DNA from: an uncultured Pelagibacteraceae bacterium
Lineage (GTDB): Bacteria; Pseudomonadota; Alphaproteobacteria; Pelagibacterales; Pelagibacteraceae
Reading direction: 5' to 3'
Assembly: GCA_902540595.1 (NCBI GenBank)
Contig: CACBNI010000006.1
Coordinates: 16,509 to 80,508, forward strand
DNA length: 64,000 nt
Shown here: piece by piece, positions 25,856 through 34,310 of the stretch
Position numbering within the stretch: the first letter of the stretch is position 1
Layout of the letters: the number at the start of each line of letters is the position of its first letter
Notes under the pieces: generated by a model
Told to the model about the DNA's origin: nothing
Seen by the model: the letters and a program-made list of their open reading frames with translations, nothing else
Database searches by the model: none
Translations under genes and position numbers: made by a program

Positions 25856-27666
25856 TGAAAAGTACTAATTTCATTGATAACTTGCCTAAAGTTTATGGAA
25901 TCTATACCGGAGGGTTTATAGGTTTTATAATTTTAATGGCAATTGCAGAGCAGATGGGTATGACTGCGAAGGCGATCGGTATCGCTTTTGTAGCATTTAC
26001 TGTATTCATCTATGCATTAATCGGTTGGCTATCAAGAACAGCCCAAGCGGATGCATATTACGTAGCTGGAAGACAGGTACCAACAGTATTCAACGGAATG
26101 GCCACAGCAGCAGACTGGATGTCTGGTGCTTCATTCGTTGCAATGGCTGGAGGTATTTACTTTAAAGGTTACGGTTATATGGCTCTACTTGTAGGTTGGA
26201 CTGGTGGTTACGTGTTAGTTGCATCTTTATTAGCACCTTACTTAAGAAAATTTGGCTGTTACACAGTTCCAGATTTTATAGGTACAAGATACGGTGGTAA
26301 TTTGGCTAGGTTTAGTGCGGTAGTGGTTTTAACCGTTGCTTCATTTACTTATGTAACAGCACAAATTAACGCTACAGGTACTATTGCATCTGTTGCACTT
26401 GATATCCCATTCCAATACGCAGTTTATATTGGACTAATAAGTATTTTATTATGTTCAATGTTAGGTGGTATGAGAGGGGTAACTTGGACACAGGTTGCGC
26501 AATATATTGTACTAATTATAGCTTACTTGCTTCCAGTATTCTGGATCAGTAACAAAATAGGTGCGGGTTTCTTCCCTCACTTTATGTTAGCTGATGAAGT
26601 AGCTAGAATTGGTGAGTTAGAAGCACAGTTTGGTTTTGTTAAAAACTCAGCTGCTGATCTAGCAACGGTACCTAAAGGCTTAGCAGGAATAACTAAGGCT
26701 CACTCTGCAGTTAACGCTTCACCTTGGGCATTTATTTCATTAGCACTGGCGATGATGATGGGAACAGCATCATTACCTCACGTGATGATGAGATACTTTA
26801 CTACTCCAAGTGTAAAAGCAGCTAGAAAATCAGTAGGTTGGTCACTATTTTTTATCTTCCTACTTTATTCTTCTGCTCCAATGTTAGCTACACTATCTAA
26901 ATTATCTTTGTTAGATCCGAATTTATCTACGGGTATTATCGGTAAATCAGTAGCAGAGGTTCAAGCGATAGATTGGTATCAAAACTGGAATACAGCAAAC
27001 CTAATGTTTATCAGCGACTTTAATGGAAATGGAACAGTTGAATTAAACGAGTTCTTCATGGGTGGTAAAGCCGTTGTATTAGCAACACCAGAGATAGCTG
27101 GATTACCTTACGTAATCTCAGGTCTGGTTGCCGCTGGAGGTATGGCAGCTGCCATGTCAACAGCCGATGGTTTGATTCTAGCAATTGCAAATGCTATATC
27201 ACATGATGTTTACTATAAGATCATTGATCCAAAAGCGGAAACTGCAAAACGACTAGTTGTTGCAAGGGTATTGCTTGTAGTAATTGGTTTTGCTGGAGCA
27301 ACTATTGCGGCAATGGAGATCCAAGGTATCTTAGGTTCGGTTATCTGGGCATTTGATTTTGCAATGTCAGGATTGTTCTTCCCACTTGTACTTGGTGTAT
27401 GGTGGAAGAGAGCTAACAGACAAGGTGCTATTGCTGGTATGTTAGGAGGTCTAGCTGCTGGTACTTGGTACTTAGTTTGGGTACGAACTGGTGGAAGTGG
27501 ATTCCTAGGAATTACTCAATTAACATTTGGTATCTTCGGATCAGCTGTTAGTTTGGTTGCGATGGTGGTTGTGAGTTTAATGACTCAAGAGCCAGACAAA
27601 GCAACTCAAAAAATGGTTGATGAAGTACGTGTACCAAGTGGTAAAACAATTCTTGGAAAACAGTAA
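25855..27666 (+). CDS. Sodium:solute symporter, VC_2705/ActP-like large subunit
   Basis: This 603-residue protein has about 13 membrane helices of the SSS family: AYYVAGRQVPTVFNGMATAADWMSGASF, FGCYTVPDFIGTRYG and SGLVAAGGMAAAMSTADGLIL. It resembles acetate/pyruvate-type symporters (ActP, MctP). With acsA nearby, acetate or another short monocarboxylate is a fair guess, but the substrate is not proven. A loop at residues 388-399 (DFNGNGTVELNE) has the exact spacing of an EF-hand calcium site. Codon use is richer in G+C than neighbours, which suggests high expression. Confidence 0.93.
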   Translation: MKSTNFIDNLPKVYGIYTGGFIGFIILMAIAEQMGMTAKAIGIAFVAFTVFIYALIGWLSRTAQADAYYVAGRQVPTVFNGMATAADWMSGASFVAMAGGIYFKGYGYMALLVGWTGGYVLVASLLAPYLRKFGCYTVPDFIGTRYGGNLARFSAVVVLTVASFTYVTAQINATGTIASVALDIPFQYAVYIGLISILLCSMLGGMRGVTWTQVAQYIVLIIAYLLPVFWISNKIGAGFFPHFMLADEVARIGELEAQFGFVKNSAADLATVPKGLAGITKAHSAVNASPWAFISLALAMMMGTASLPHVMMRYFTTPSVKAARKSVGWSLFFIFLLYSSAPMLATLSKLSLLDPNLSTGIIGKSVAEVQAIDWYQNWNTANLMFISDFNGNGTVELNEFFMGGKAVVLATPEIAGLPYVISGLVAAGGMAAAMSTADGLILAIANAISHDVYYKIIDPKAETAKRLVVARVLLVVIGFAGATIAAMEIQGILGSVIWAFDFAMSGLFFPLVLGVWWKRANRQGAIAGMLGGLAAGTWYLVWVRTGGSGFLGITQLTFGIFGSAVSLVAMVVVSLMTQEPDKATQKMVDEVRVPSGKTILGKQ

Positions 27667-27677
27667 ATAAACTTTAT

Positions 27678-27710
27678 AAGGGGCGATTAATTTCGCCCCT
27701 TTTCTTTCTT
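27678..27710 (+). terminator. Rho-independent terminator after the symporter genes
   Basis: A perfect 9-bp stem AAGGGGCGA / TCGCCCCTT with the 6-base loop TTAATT is followed by a T-rich tail (TTTTCTTTCTTTT). It begins 12 bases after the symporter stop. It is the clearest intrinsic terminator in the window. Confidence 0.92.
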
Positions 27711-27734
27711 TTCAATTTCAAATATAAATCTTAA

Positions 27735-28091
27735 ATGTCAGCAAACTTTCACCCGTTTATATATTTTATTGATTATTTCTTTGGCATAATCATGTGGACA
27801 CTGATCGGTAGAGTTGCAATGAACATCTTTCAAAGAGAAGACTCTGAATTTTTTTTTATGAGGGTCTTTGTTAAATATACAAATCCTTTAATCAGACTAT
27901 TTAAGCCTCTGACCCCATCGTTCATTATTGGGCCTTTGGTACCTTTATATGTGGCTTGGTTTTTTTATATGATTAGATTTTATTTAATGCCTTGGATCTT
28001 GGGCTATTCTGTTATGGGGATGCTATCATTTCCTCTCGAAAGTGAAATATCGAGACAAATTTATCAATTTTTTGATTCAATTAAATTTTAA
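27735..28091 (+). CDS. YggT-like small membrane protein
   Basis: This 118-residue protein has two hydrophobic regions. The pattern IMWTLIGRVAMNIFQREDSEFFFMRVFVKYTNPLIRLFKPLTPSFI resembles one YggT repeat (membrane helix, polar turn, then NP-x2-R/K-x3-P). The match is weaker than for the gene at 18205-18495, so the family call is tentative. It sits between the symporter terminator and rpe, on the rpe strand. Confidence 0.65.
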   Translation: MSANFHPFIYFIDYFFGIIMWTLIGRVAMNIFQREDSEFFFMRVFVKYTNPLIRLFKPLTPSFIIGPLVPLYVAWFFYMIRFYLMPWILGYSVMGMLSFPLESEISRQIYQFFDSIKF

Positions 28092-28119
28092 AAATTGATA
28101 CTAGTAAATCTAGCTATCA

Positions 28120-28779
28120 ATGAAAAATATACAAATTTCACCGTCAATTTTATCTGCTGATTTTAGTCAATTAGGTATTGAAATTAAAAGATTAGAAGAA
28201 GGTGGTGCTGATATGATCCATGTTGATGTCATGGATGGTCATTTTGTTCCAAATCTAACCATTGGTCCCCCAGTTATTAAAGCCCTTCGAAAGCACTGCT
28301 CTTTAAAGTTTGATGTACACTTGATGATTTCACCGGTGCATAAATACATAGAAGCGTATGCAGACGCAGGAGCAGATATCATTACAATTCACCCAGAAGC
28401 AACTCAAAACTTGAGAGAATCAATTAAAACGATTAAAGATTTAAAAAAGAAGGTCGGAGTTTCTCTTAATCCAGAGTCGAAAATTGAACTAATTACTGAA
28501 TTTTTAGATCAAATAGATTTGGTTTTAATCATGAGTGTTAATCCAGGTTTTGGAGGTCAAAAATTTATGCCAGAGGTTCTAGATAAAATTAAACAGCTTA
28601 AAAAAATTCAACGAGAAAAAAATTTGAATTTTGATATTGAAATAGATGGTGGAATAAATTTTGAAAATTGCAAAATTGCTATTGATGCTGGAGCAAATAT
28701 TCTTGTTTCAGGTACAACCGTATTCAAAAGTAATGACGGAGATATAAAAAAGAATATTGATTTATTAAAACTAAAATAA
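28120..28779 (+). CDS. rpe: Ribulose-phosphate 3-epimerase
   Basis: This 219-residue TIM barrel has SPSILSADFSQLG, the metal-binding MIHVDVMDGHFVPNLTIGPP, DVHLMI, LIMSVNPGFGGQKF and the phosphate loop EIDGGINFENC ... ILVSGTTVF. It interconverts ribulose 5-phosphate and xylulose 5-phosphate in the pentose phosphate pathway. It leads the rpe-heparinase-purH run. Confidence 0.98.
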   Translation: MKNIQISPSILSADFSQLGIEIKRLEEGGADMIHVDVMDGHFVPNLTIGPPVIKALRKHCSLKFDVHLMISPVHKYIEAYADAGADIITIHPEATQNLRESIKTIKDLKKKVGVSLNPESKIELITEFLDQIDLVLIMSVNPGFGGQKFMPEVLDKIKQLKKIQREKNLNFDIEIDGGINFENCKIAIDAGANILVSGTTVFKSNDGDIKKNIDLLKLK

Positions 28780-28783
28780 GTTA

Positions 28784-30409
28784 ATGATTAATGCAAATTC
28801 CTTAGGTTTTTTTGGCCAATTTTATTTTGGTTTAAAAGATAATTTTAAAAAAATTTATCAAAATTCTAATCTTTACGAAAAAAAAATTTCAAAAACTTTC
28901 GACAATTATTTTCAATACAAACCAAGTCCCTACCTTCTCTCTTCAATTATAAAATATCAAAATAAAAAATATCGAATTGAAGATTTTGCTGTTGAGTCTA
29001 TTTGGCAAAACAAAATGAAATCAAAAGACTACGAAAAATTAAATAATTTTTTTTGGTTTTTCAGTCTTGATTTAAAATCTTCAAAAGAAACTACACAGTC
29101 AGTCATCAAAAATTGGGTAAAAGAGAATAGTAAATATAACAAAGATAGTTGGGAATTTGATTTAACTGCTAAAAGAATAATTGCGTGGCTATCCAATCAC
29201 CAGCTTACCTATCAAGACAGTGACAAAGAATATCGTTTAATGTTCGATCACATGATTCAAAAACAAACTAATCATTTATTAAGTGATATTAGATCCTCAA
29301 ATACATTGGAAAATAAATTAATTGGTTGTTCTGCTATAATTTTAGCTGGCTTAGCTTATAAAAATGAAAAAAACTATCTTGAAAGCGGATTGGGTATTTT
29401 AAAAAATATAATTAAATCCTCAATTGACAACCAGGGCTTTACAAAATCGAGAAATATTAGACAATTAATTTTTTATCTAAAATATTTTATTATTATAAGA
29501 GAGTGGTTCAAAGAATCTCAAAATGTCATTCCAGAATATATAGATGAAACAATATTTTATTTAGGGTCAAGCTATGCATTTATCTGGAAAAATATCGGAA
29601 CCGACATTTTCTTCAATGGTAATTATCATTCAGAAAATAAGAATTTTGATCAATACTTAAAAAGATTTAGTTATACTTTTAAAAATGAAGTGAACGAACT
29701 TGCTGGATACGCCATTCTGAAAAATAAAAAAATTATTTTAGCAATGGATGTTGGTTCAAGTCCAAACAAAAATTTTTCTATGGATTATCAATACGGCGCC
29801 CTATCTTTTGAAATATTTTCAAATCAAAAAAGATTAATAACCAATGCAGGATATTTCTTGAACAAAAATAATAAACTAAATAAATTGTCTAAAAGCACTG
29901 CCCTTCATAGCACATTGATCGTCGAAGATTTTTCTTCATGCTCTTCCCAAAAAATGAATGATAATATTTTAGTAGAAAAAGGACTTAAGGTTTCAAAAAA
30001 GAATATTGTAAATGAAAAAAATTATTGGAAAATTTCTGGCTCACATGACGGATATTTACAAAAATTTGGAACAATTCATGAAAGAGAAATTGAATTTTAT
30101 CCAGAACAAAATAAATTTATTGGATCTGATAAAATATTAAGAAAAAATCCTAATAAAGAAATAAAATTTGATATTAGATTTCATCTTGATCCAAATTCTA
30201 AAGTGATGAAAACTCAAGACAATAAATCTATACTCATTGAATTAGGAGATGAAGGTTGGAGATTCAGTTGTGATAATTTTGATATAAGTATTGATAATAG
30301 CCTATATTTCGGTCATAAAAATTCATACAAAGATAATCAAAATATTTTTATTTCTGGAATGAACAAGGAAAATGAGCAAATTATAAAATGGCAAATAATT
30401 AAATTATAA
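28784..30409 (+). CDS. Heparinase II/III-like protein
   Basis: This 541-residue protein has a helical N-terminal half (alpha/alpha toroid, for example WEFDLTAKRIIAWLSNHQLTY and NTLENKLIGCSAIILAGLAYKN) and a beta-sandwich C-terminal half starting near NELAGYAILKNKKIILAMDVG, with STALHSTLIVED. That is the layout of the heparinase II/III family (PF07940). Such genes commonly sit beside purH in alphaproteobacteria, which supports the call. There is no clear signal peptide, so the polysaccharide substrate and location are uncertain. It abuts rpe and overlaps purH by one base. Confidence 0.85.
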   Translation: MINANSLGFFGQFYFGLKDNFKKIYQNSNLYEKKISKTFDNYFQYKPSPYLLSSIIKYQNKKYRIEDFAVESIWQNKMKSKDYEKLNNFFWFFSLDLKSSKETTQSVIKNWVKENSKYNKDSWEFDLTAKRIIAWLSNHQLTYQDSDKEYRLMFDHMIQKQTNHLLSDIRSSNTLENKLIGCSAIILAGLAYKNEKNYLESGLGILKNIIKSSIDNQGFTKSRNIRQLIFYLKYFIIIREWFKESQNVIPEYIDETIFYLGSSYAFIWKNIGTDIFFNGNYHSENKNFDQYLKRFSYTFKNEVNELAGYAILKNKKIILAMDVGSSPNKNFSMDYQYGALSFEIFSNQKRLITNAGYFLNKNNKLNKLSKSTALHSTLIVEDFSSCSSQKMNDNILVEKGLKVSKKNIVNEKNYWKISGSHDGYLQKFGTIHEREIEFYPEQNKFIGSDKILRKNPNKEIKFDIRFHLDPNSKVMKTQDNKSILIELGDEGWRFSCDNFDISIDNSLYFGHKNSYKDNQNIFISGMNKENEQIIKWQIIKL

Positions 30410-31941
30410 TGAAAATAAAAACAGCTCTGATTTCTGTTTCAGATAAAAGAAACCTAAAACCTCTTTTAAATGTACTAAAAAAAAATAAAGTAAAAATTAT
30501 AAGTTCCGGTGGTACCTATAAAGAAATTAAAAAATTAAAATTTAGTTGTATTGAAGTCTCAAACTTTACCAATTCGCCAGAAATTTTAGAAGGTAGAGTT
30601 AAAACTCTTCACCCTAAAATTCACGCGGGAATTTTAAATAAAAGAGATAGTAAATTACACTTAAAAGACTTAAGAGTGAATAATTTTGAAAATATAGATT
30701 TGGTTATCGTAAATTTTTATCCGTTCGAGAACACGTTAAAAAATACTAACAATCATAGTAAAATAGTTGAAAATATTGATGTTGGGGGCCCTACCATGGT
30801 CAGATCTGCTGCAAAAAATTACAAGGATGTAACAGTAGTTACTTCGTCAGAACAGTACGCTGAATTAATAGATGAACTAAATAAATTTAAAGGATCTACA
30901 TCTTTAGAATTTAGAGAGAAACTATCAAGAATTGCTTTTGCTGAAACAGCTTATTACGATTCTGTAATTTCAGATTATTTTAATAAAATAACTAATACAA
31001 ACTTTCCAAAAAAAAGAGTTTTGCATGGAAATTTAATTAATACACTCAGGTATGGTGAAAATCCTCATCAAGAAAGTGGAATTTATTCAAGAAAATCAGA
31101 AATGGATATCAAACAAATCCACGGAAAGCAGCTTAGTTATAATAATTATAATGATATTTTTGCAGCATTAACAATTTCAAAATCACTTCCAAAAAATTCT
31201 GGAACAGTAATTGTTAAGCATGCAAATCCGTGTGGAGTTTCAATTAAAAAAAACCACCTTGAAAGTTATAAATCTGCACTTACTTGTGACCCTGTCAGTG
31301 CTTTTGGAGGAATAGTTTCTTGTAATTTTAAAATAACAAAACTTTTAGCTCTTGAATTAAGTAAGCTATTTCTTGAAGTAATTGTGGCTAATAACTTTGA
31401 CGCTAATGCTTTAAAAATATTAAAGAAAAAGAAAAATTTAAGATTAATAGATGCTTCAAATTACAAGGTAAATGATGGTTTAAAACATTTATCGGTTAAT
31501 AACGAAATATTAATACAATCAGAAGATCTAAAAAAATTCACTACTAAAGATTTAAAAATTGTATCAAAACGAAAACCAACTTCAAAAGAAATTAAAAATC
31601 TAATTTTTGCATTTAATGTTTGCCGGTATGTAAAATCTAATGCAATTGTTCTTGCTGCAAATGAGACAACCGTTGGTATTGGCTCTGGACAACCAAGCAG
31701 ATTAGATAGCTGCAAAATAGCAATAGATAAAATGAAAAAATTTACAGATACAAAGGAAAATTTGGTTGCAGCTTCTGATGCGTTTTTTCCATTTGTTGAT
31801 GGTATAGAAAAGCTAGTACAATCAGGAGTTCGAGCTGTGATTCAACCATCAGGATCAATCAGGGATAAAGAAATAATTAAATTTGCAAATGAAACTGATA
31901 CAGTTTTAGTTTTTTCAAAAACTAGACACTTTAGGCATTAG
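30409..31941 (+). CDS. purH: Bifunctional AICAR transformylase/IMP cyclohydrolase PurH
   Basis: This 510-residue protein has an N-terminal IMP cyclohydrolase domain (ALISVSDKRNL, ISSGGTYKEI, GRVKTLHPKIHAGIL, ENIDVGGPTMVRSAAKN). The transformylase domain follows, with LRYGENPHQ, VKHANPCGVS and the end SDAFFPFVDGIEKLVQSGVRAVIQPSGSIRD. It performs the last two steps of IMP synthesis and consumes AICAR that is also released by hisF/hisH. It overlaps the convergent pterin dehydratase gene by 11 bases. Confidence 0.98.
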   Translation: MKIKTALISVSDKRNLKPLLNVLKKNKVKIISSGGTYKEIKKLKFSCIEVSNFTNSPEILEGRVKTLHPKIHAGILNKRDSKLHLKDLRVNNFENIDLVIVNFYPFENTLKNTNNHSKIVENIDVGGPTMVRSAAKNYKDVTVVTSSEQYAELIDELNKFKGSTSLEFREKLSRIAFAETAYYDSVISDYFNKITNTNFPKKRVLHGNLINTLRYGENPHQESGIYSRKSEMDIKQIHGKQLSYNNYNDIFAALTISKSLPKNSGTVIVKHANPCGVSIKKNHLESYKSALTCDPVSAFGGIVSCNFKITKLLALELSKLFLEVIVANNFDANALKILKKKKNLRLIDASNYKVNDGLKHLSVNNEILIQSEDLKKFTTKDLKIVSKRKPTSKEIKNLIFAFNVCRYVKSNAIVLAANETTVGIGSGQPSRLDSCKIAIDKMKKFTDTKENLVAASDAFFPFVDGIEKLVQSGVRAVIQPSGSIRDKEIIKFANETDTVLVFSKTRHFRH

Positions 31942-32275
31942 TAATTTTATCTATTTTTGCAGCTAAAATAAAATCATTTTCAGAAAGACCCTTTATAGCA
32001 TGAGTAGTAACTTTAATCTCAGCATAACCCCAACCAAAAGAGATATCTGGATGATGTCCTTCATTTTCAGATATTTTACCAACTTCATTTATGAAATCTT
32101 GGCTTTTCAAAAAATTTTCAAATTTAAATTTTTTTGATAAAAAAAATATTTCATCGTCACCTTTTGTAATATCCCACCCATCCACTTTTTTTTGGTATTT
32201 ATGAATTTCAGATACATCAAAGGGCAAAACTCCACCTTCGCAGGGCATACATTTTTTATTTAATAAATCACTCAT
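31931..32275 (-). CDS. Pterin-4a-carbinolamine dehydratase family protein
   Basis: This 114-residue protein has the family signature NEGHHPDISFGWGYAEIKVTTHAIKGLSENDFILAAKID near the C terminus and an N-terminal MPCEGGVLPF. In bacteria with phenylalanine hydroxylase it recycles the pterin cofactor; a moonlighting or molybdopterin-related role is possible otherwise. It lies next to tRNA-Gly on the same strand. Confidence 0.93.
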   Translation of the reverse strand: MSDLLNKKCMPCEGGVLPFDVSEIHKYQKKVDGWDITKGDDEIFFLSKKFKFENFLKSQDFINEVGKISENEGHHPDISFGWGYAEIKVTTHAIKGLSENDFILAAKIDKITNA

Positions 32276-32285
32276 AATTCAAATT

Positions 32286-32360
32286 TGGAGCGGGCAAAGG
32301 GGGTCGAACCCTCGACCTTCTCGTTGGCAACGAGACGCTCTACCACTGAGCTATGCCCGC
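32286..32360 (-). tRNA. tRNA-Gly (anticodon GCC)
   Basis: The reverse strand folds into a full cloverleaf: acceptor GCGGGCA/TGCCCGC, D-arm GCTC AGTGGTA GAGC, anticodon stem TCTCG/CGAGA with loop TTGCCAA, T-loop TTCGACC, discriminator T and an encoded CCA. The anticodon GCC reads GGC and GGU. A strong promoter lies directly upstream (32374-32402). A second copy of only its 5' half exists at 36248-36288, marking the far end of an island. Confidence 0.97.
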
Positions 32361-32373
32361 TTGTTAAAAAATC

Positions 32374-32402
32374 ATTATAGATAGCGGTTTTTAGAAATGC
32401 AA
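32374..32402 (-). promoter_or_regulatory. Sigma-70-type promoter for tRNA-Gly
   Basis: On the reverse strand TTGCAT (32402-32397), a 17-base spacer and a perfect TATAAT (32379-32374) point into the tRNA, whose 5' end is 14 bases beyond the -10 box. If the island model is right, this promoter lies inside the island rather than in ancestral flanking DNA. Confidence 0.75.
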
Positions 32403-32435
32403 GTATTAGTTCAATTAGTAAAATTTATCACCAAC

Positions 32436-32459
32436 TGTGTCGTGAGTGTGTCGAGATTT
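32436..32459 (+). repeat. Left copy of island direct repeat
   Basis: TGTGTCGTGAGTGTGTCGAGATTT. It contains TGTGTC twice, 11 bases apart, and matches the right copy at 36172-36195 in 23 of 24 positions. It may be an arm-type recombinase or directionality-factor site at one island end. Confidence 0.8.
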
Positions 32460-32544
32460 TTTAAAAACTTTACATGAAAGTTTATGGAAGGGTAAGGTTT
32501 TTTTTGGTAGAAAGTTATTTTTTTAAAAAGTGATTTATTTCTAC

Positions 32545-32694
32545 CTATGAAAACAGAAACAGATCTACTCTATTAATTCCATTTTCATCTTTAAAAGGAC
32601 CATAGTGACATTCATAGTCTTTTGCTAAAGACTTTGACCCAAAAAATACAAAAAAAACAAACTAAAAAACCACGAAACTTAAAAGTTTTTTCAT
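32545..32694 (-). pseudogene. Small secreted-protein gene broken by an in-frame TAG
   Basis: From the ATG at 32694 the reverse strand reads MKKLLSFVVF, then TAG (32664-32662), then in the same frame FVFFVFFGSKSLA and KDYECHYGPFKDENGINRVDLFLFS before a final stop. Joined, it is a signal peptide with a plausible cleavage after SLA plus a 25-residue mature part. The single stop inside the signal peptide suggests a recent nonsense mutation or a longer gene in decay. No family is recognised. Confidence 0.45.
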
Positions 32695-32801
32695 CTATCC
32701 TTTTTTCTAGTTTCTTCGTTTATGCTTTCTCCATACTCTTTAATTTTTTGATGTTCTTCTTGTTGAGCTATAGCTTTTCGATCATGAAATGCCAGTGCCA
32801 T
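32691..32801 (-). CDS. Possible 36-residue ORF at the end of the methyltransferase gene
   Basis: Too short for the ORF track. It reads MALAFHDRKAIAQQEEHQKI then KEYGESINEETRKKDR, a highly charged helix. It overlaps the 3' end of the methyltransferase gene in another frame and its stop overlaps the ATG of the broken secreted-protein gene (ATGA). The coupling looks gene-like, but it could be a remnant. No family is recognised. Confidence 0.3.
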   Translation of the reverse strand: MALAFHDRKAIAQQEEHQKIKEYGESINEETRKKDR

Positions 32802-33433
32802 GAGTTTGGTGTATCATGTTCCTTCATAGAAAGCCAATTAAATTCAAAATCCTTAAATATAGCCGTTAATTCATTAGCAGAACAATAATAATGAGGATGA
32901 GCCTTATCGCTTTCAGAGTCCGAATTTATAATCCAAGTGTTCTTTGAAATCTCTTTGCAATCATATTCATTTTTTAAAAGCTCAATTCTTCTCTGAGGGA
33001 GCATGGTTCCATGAAACGTGCCTCCAGGTTTAAGTACTCTTTTTATCTCATTAACAGTATCAATTAAAATATCATGGTTACCGTGGTAAATCGTATTCCA
33101 TGATAACACATGTTCAAAGTAGTCATTAGCAAAAGGTAATTGATCCATTTTACCAAGTACTGTTTTTATAAAAACACCATTTTTTTTTCCTAACTGCTCA
33201 ATAGACGCAAGTCCACTTTCTGCTGCATCAAAAGCAGTAACCTCACAATCGTTTTGTGCAAAAGGAAGGCTATGACGACCTACTCCGGCACCGAGGTCTA
33301 AAATTTTTTTAGATTTTCCAATTTTTTCGAAAGTTGCGAGCACCTCTGGCTCAGCTTCAGTCCATTTCTCACTAACATTTTTATTATCCCATTCAGTATT
33401 CCAATACTGATACGCCGTATCTGTTTTTGACAT
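32768..33433 (-). CDS. Class I SAM-dependent methyltransferase
   Basis: I choose the ATG at 33433 (MSKTDTAYQYWNTEW, 221 residues), which has AAAGG upstream, over the GTG at 33460. Motif I is ILDLGAGVGRHSLPFA (about 43-58), motif II-like VTAFDAAESGL, then MDQLPFANDYFEHVLSWNTIYH and the post-motif VLKPGGTFHGTML. This is a Methyltransf_11/25-type small-molecule methylase with unknown substrate. It is the last gene of the phnD-C-E strand in the island, so it may act on the imported compound or its product; that is inference. Confidence 0.9.
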   Translation of the reverse strand: MSKTDTAYQYWNTEWDNKNVSEKWTEAEPEVLATFEKIGKSKKILDLGAGVGRHSLPFAQNDCEVTAFDAAESGLASIEQLGKKNGVFIKTVLGKMDQLPFANDYFEHVLSWNTIYHGNHDILIDTVNEIKRVLKPGGTFHGTMLPQRRIELLKNEYDCKEISKNTWIINSDSESDKAHPHYYCSANELTAIFKDFEFNWLSMKEHDTPNSWHWHFMIEKL

Positions 33434-33459
33434 CCGACTACCTTTCTCTTTTTTATGCA

Positions 33460-34293
33460 CTATTTCCTGCTTTTGAACGATCCATCGAGTATTTTTGAGC
33501 GAGCATAGCTGCTAATTTGTTCTACGAACAATATTAAAATAAACATTAAGCCTATTACTATAACAGCTCTATCATAAGCCATCCAGTTAAAAAGACTGTT
33601 TAATTCCATTCCGATTCCACCAGCACCAACTAACCCTAACACTACTGATCCTCTTACGGACTTTTCTAAGGCGAAAAGCGATGTTGTTATAAAGCCGGGC
33701 ATAGCAGCAGGAATGATTGCTGAAAAAGTACTGTCTAGCTTTGACGCTCCACTACTCTCTATACCTTCGGCTGCACTCCTTTCAACATCCTCCATCTCTT
33801 CAGCAAAAAATCTACCTACAAATCCTATTGTATCTATCGCAATCGTTAATGTGCCTGCAAAAGCTCCGAGCCCTACAACCATTACAAATATAATTGCCCA
33901 TACTAAATCAGGTATTGTTCGCATAAATGTTATTAGAAACTTTGCAAATACTTGAAGCATTCTTACTGGGATGCTATTTCCAAGTAGTCCTCTTGAGGCC
34001 ATTAGCGCAAACAAAAAACCTATAATTATACCTAAAAATGTACCAAAAATTGCCATTTGGGCGGTCTCTATTAAGAGCAAAATATACCTGTTAAAATCGC
34101 TCAAGCTTAATCTATGCTCACTAATAGGAGGAAAGGCTTCACTAAGAAACCTACCAATATACTCACTGCTTCCAAATAATTTGCTGAAGGAAAAACCAGC
34201 ACCATCAAAAGCCCACACCAAAATCAAAAAGAAAACGATAATAGAAATATAATGAAAGGATGAAATATGCTCAAATCTTTTTGGGGGGTTCAT
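33460..34293 (-). CDS. phnE: Phosphonate-type ABC transporter permease PhnE
   Basis: This 277-residue protein has five or six membrane helices. It carries the cytoplasmic EAA loop EEMEDVERSAAEGIESSGASKLDSTFSAIIPAAMPGF (about 160-195), which contacts the ATPase. FMRTIPDLVWAIIFVMVVGLGAFAGTLTIAIDTIGFVGRFFAEEME is typical of PhnE. It imports phosphonates, phosphite or related oxyanions with PhnC and PhnD. It follows phnC by 17 bases. Confidence 0.94.
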   Translation of the reverse strand: MNPPKRFEHISSFHYISIIVFFLILVWAFDGAGFSFSKLFGSSEYIGRFLSEAFPPISEHRLSLSDFNRYILLLIETAQMAIFGTFLGIIIGFLFALMASRGLLGNSIPVRMLQVFAKFLITFMRTIPDLVWAIIFVMVVGLGAFAGTLTIAIDTIGFVGRFFAEEMEDVERSAAEGIESSGASKLDSTFSAIIPAAMPGFITTSLFALEKSVRGSVVLGLVGAGGIGMELNSLFNWMAYDRAVIVIGLMFILILFVEQISSYARSKILDGSFKSRK

Positions 34294-34310
34294 TATCTTG
34301 TTCCTACCAA

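Larger units (their letters stand above)
32403..32767. other. Left island margin without intact genes
   Basis: Between the tRNA promoter and the methyltransferase end there is no full-length gene. The stretch holds the left direct repeat and, on the reverse strand, two eroded small ORFs described separately (32545-32694 and 32691-32801). The rest (about 32460-32544) is A+T-rich with nothing recognisable. Confidence 0.6.

Noticed and set aside
32622-32888. 88-residue plus-strand ORF in the left island margin
   Set aside because: It is antisense to the methyltransferase end and the eroded small ORFs, and its Phe/Lys-rich sequence reflects opposite-strand coding.
33713-34252. Plus-strand ORFs opposite phnE
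   Set aside because: They lie fully within phnE on the other strand and show no motifs; shadows.
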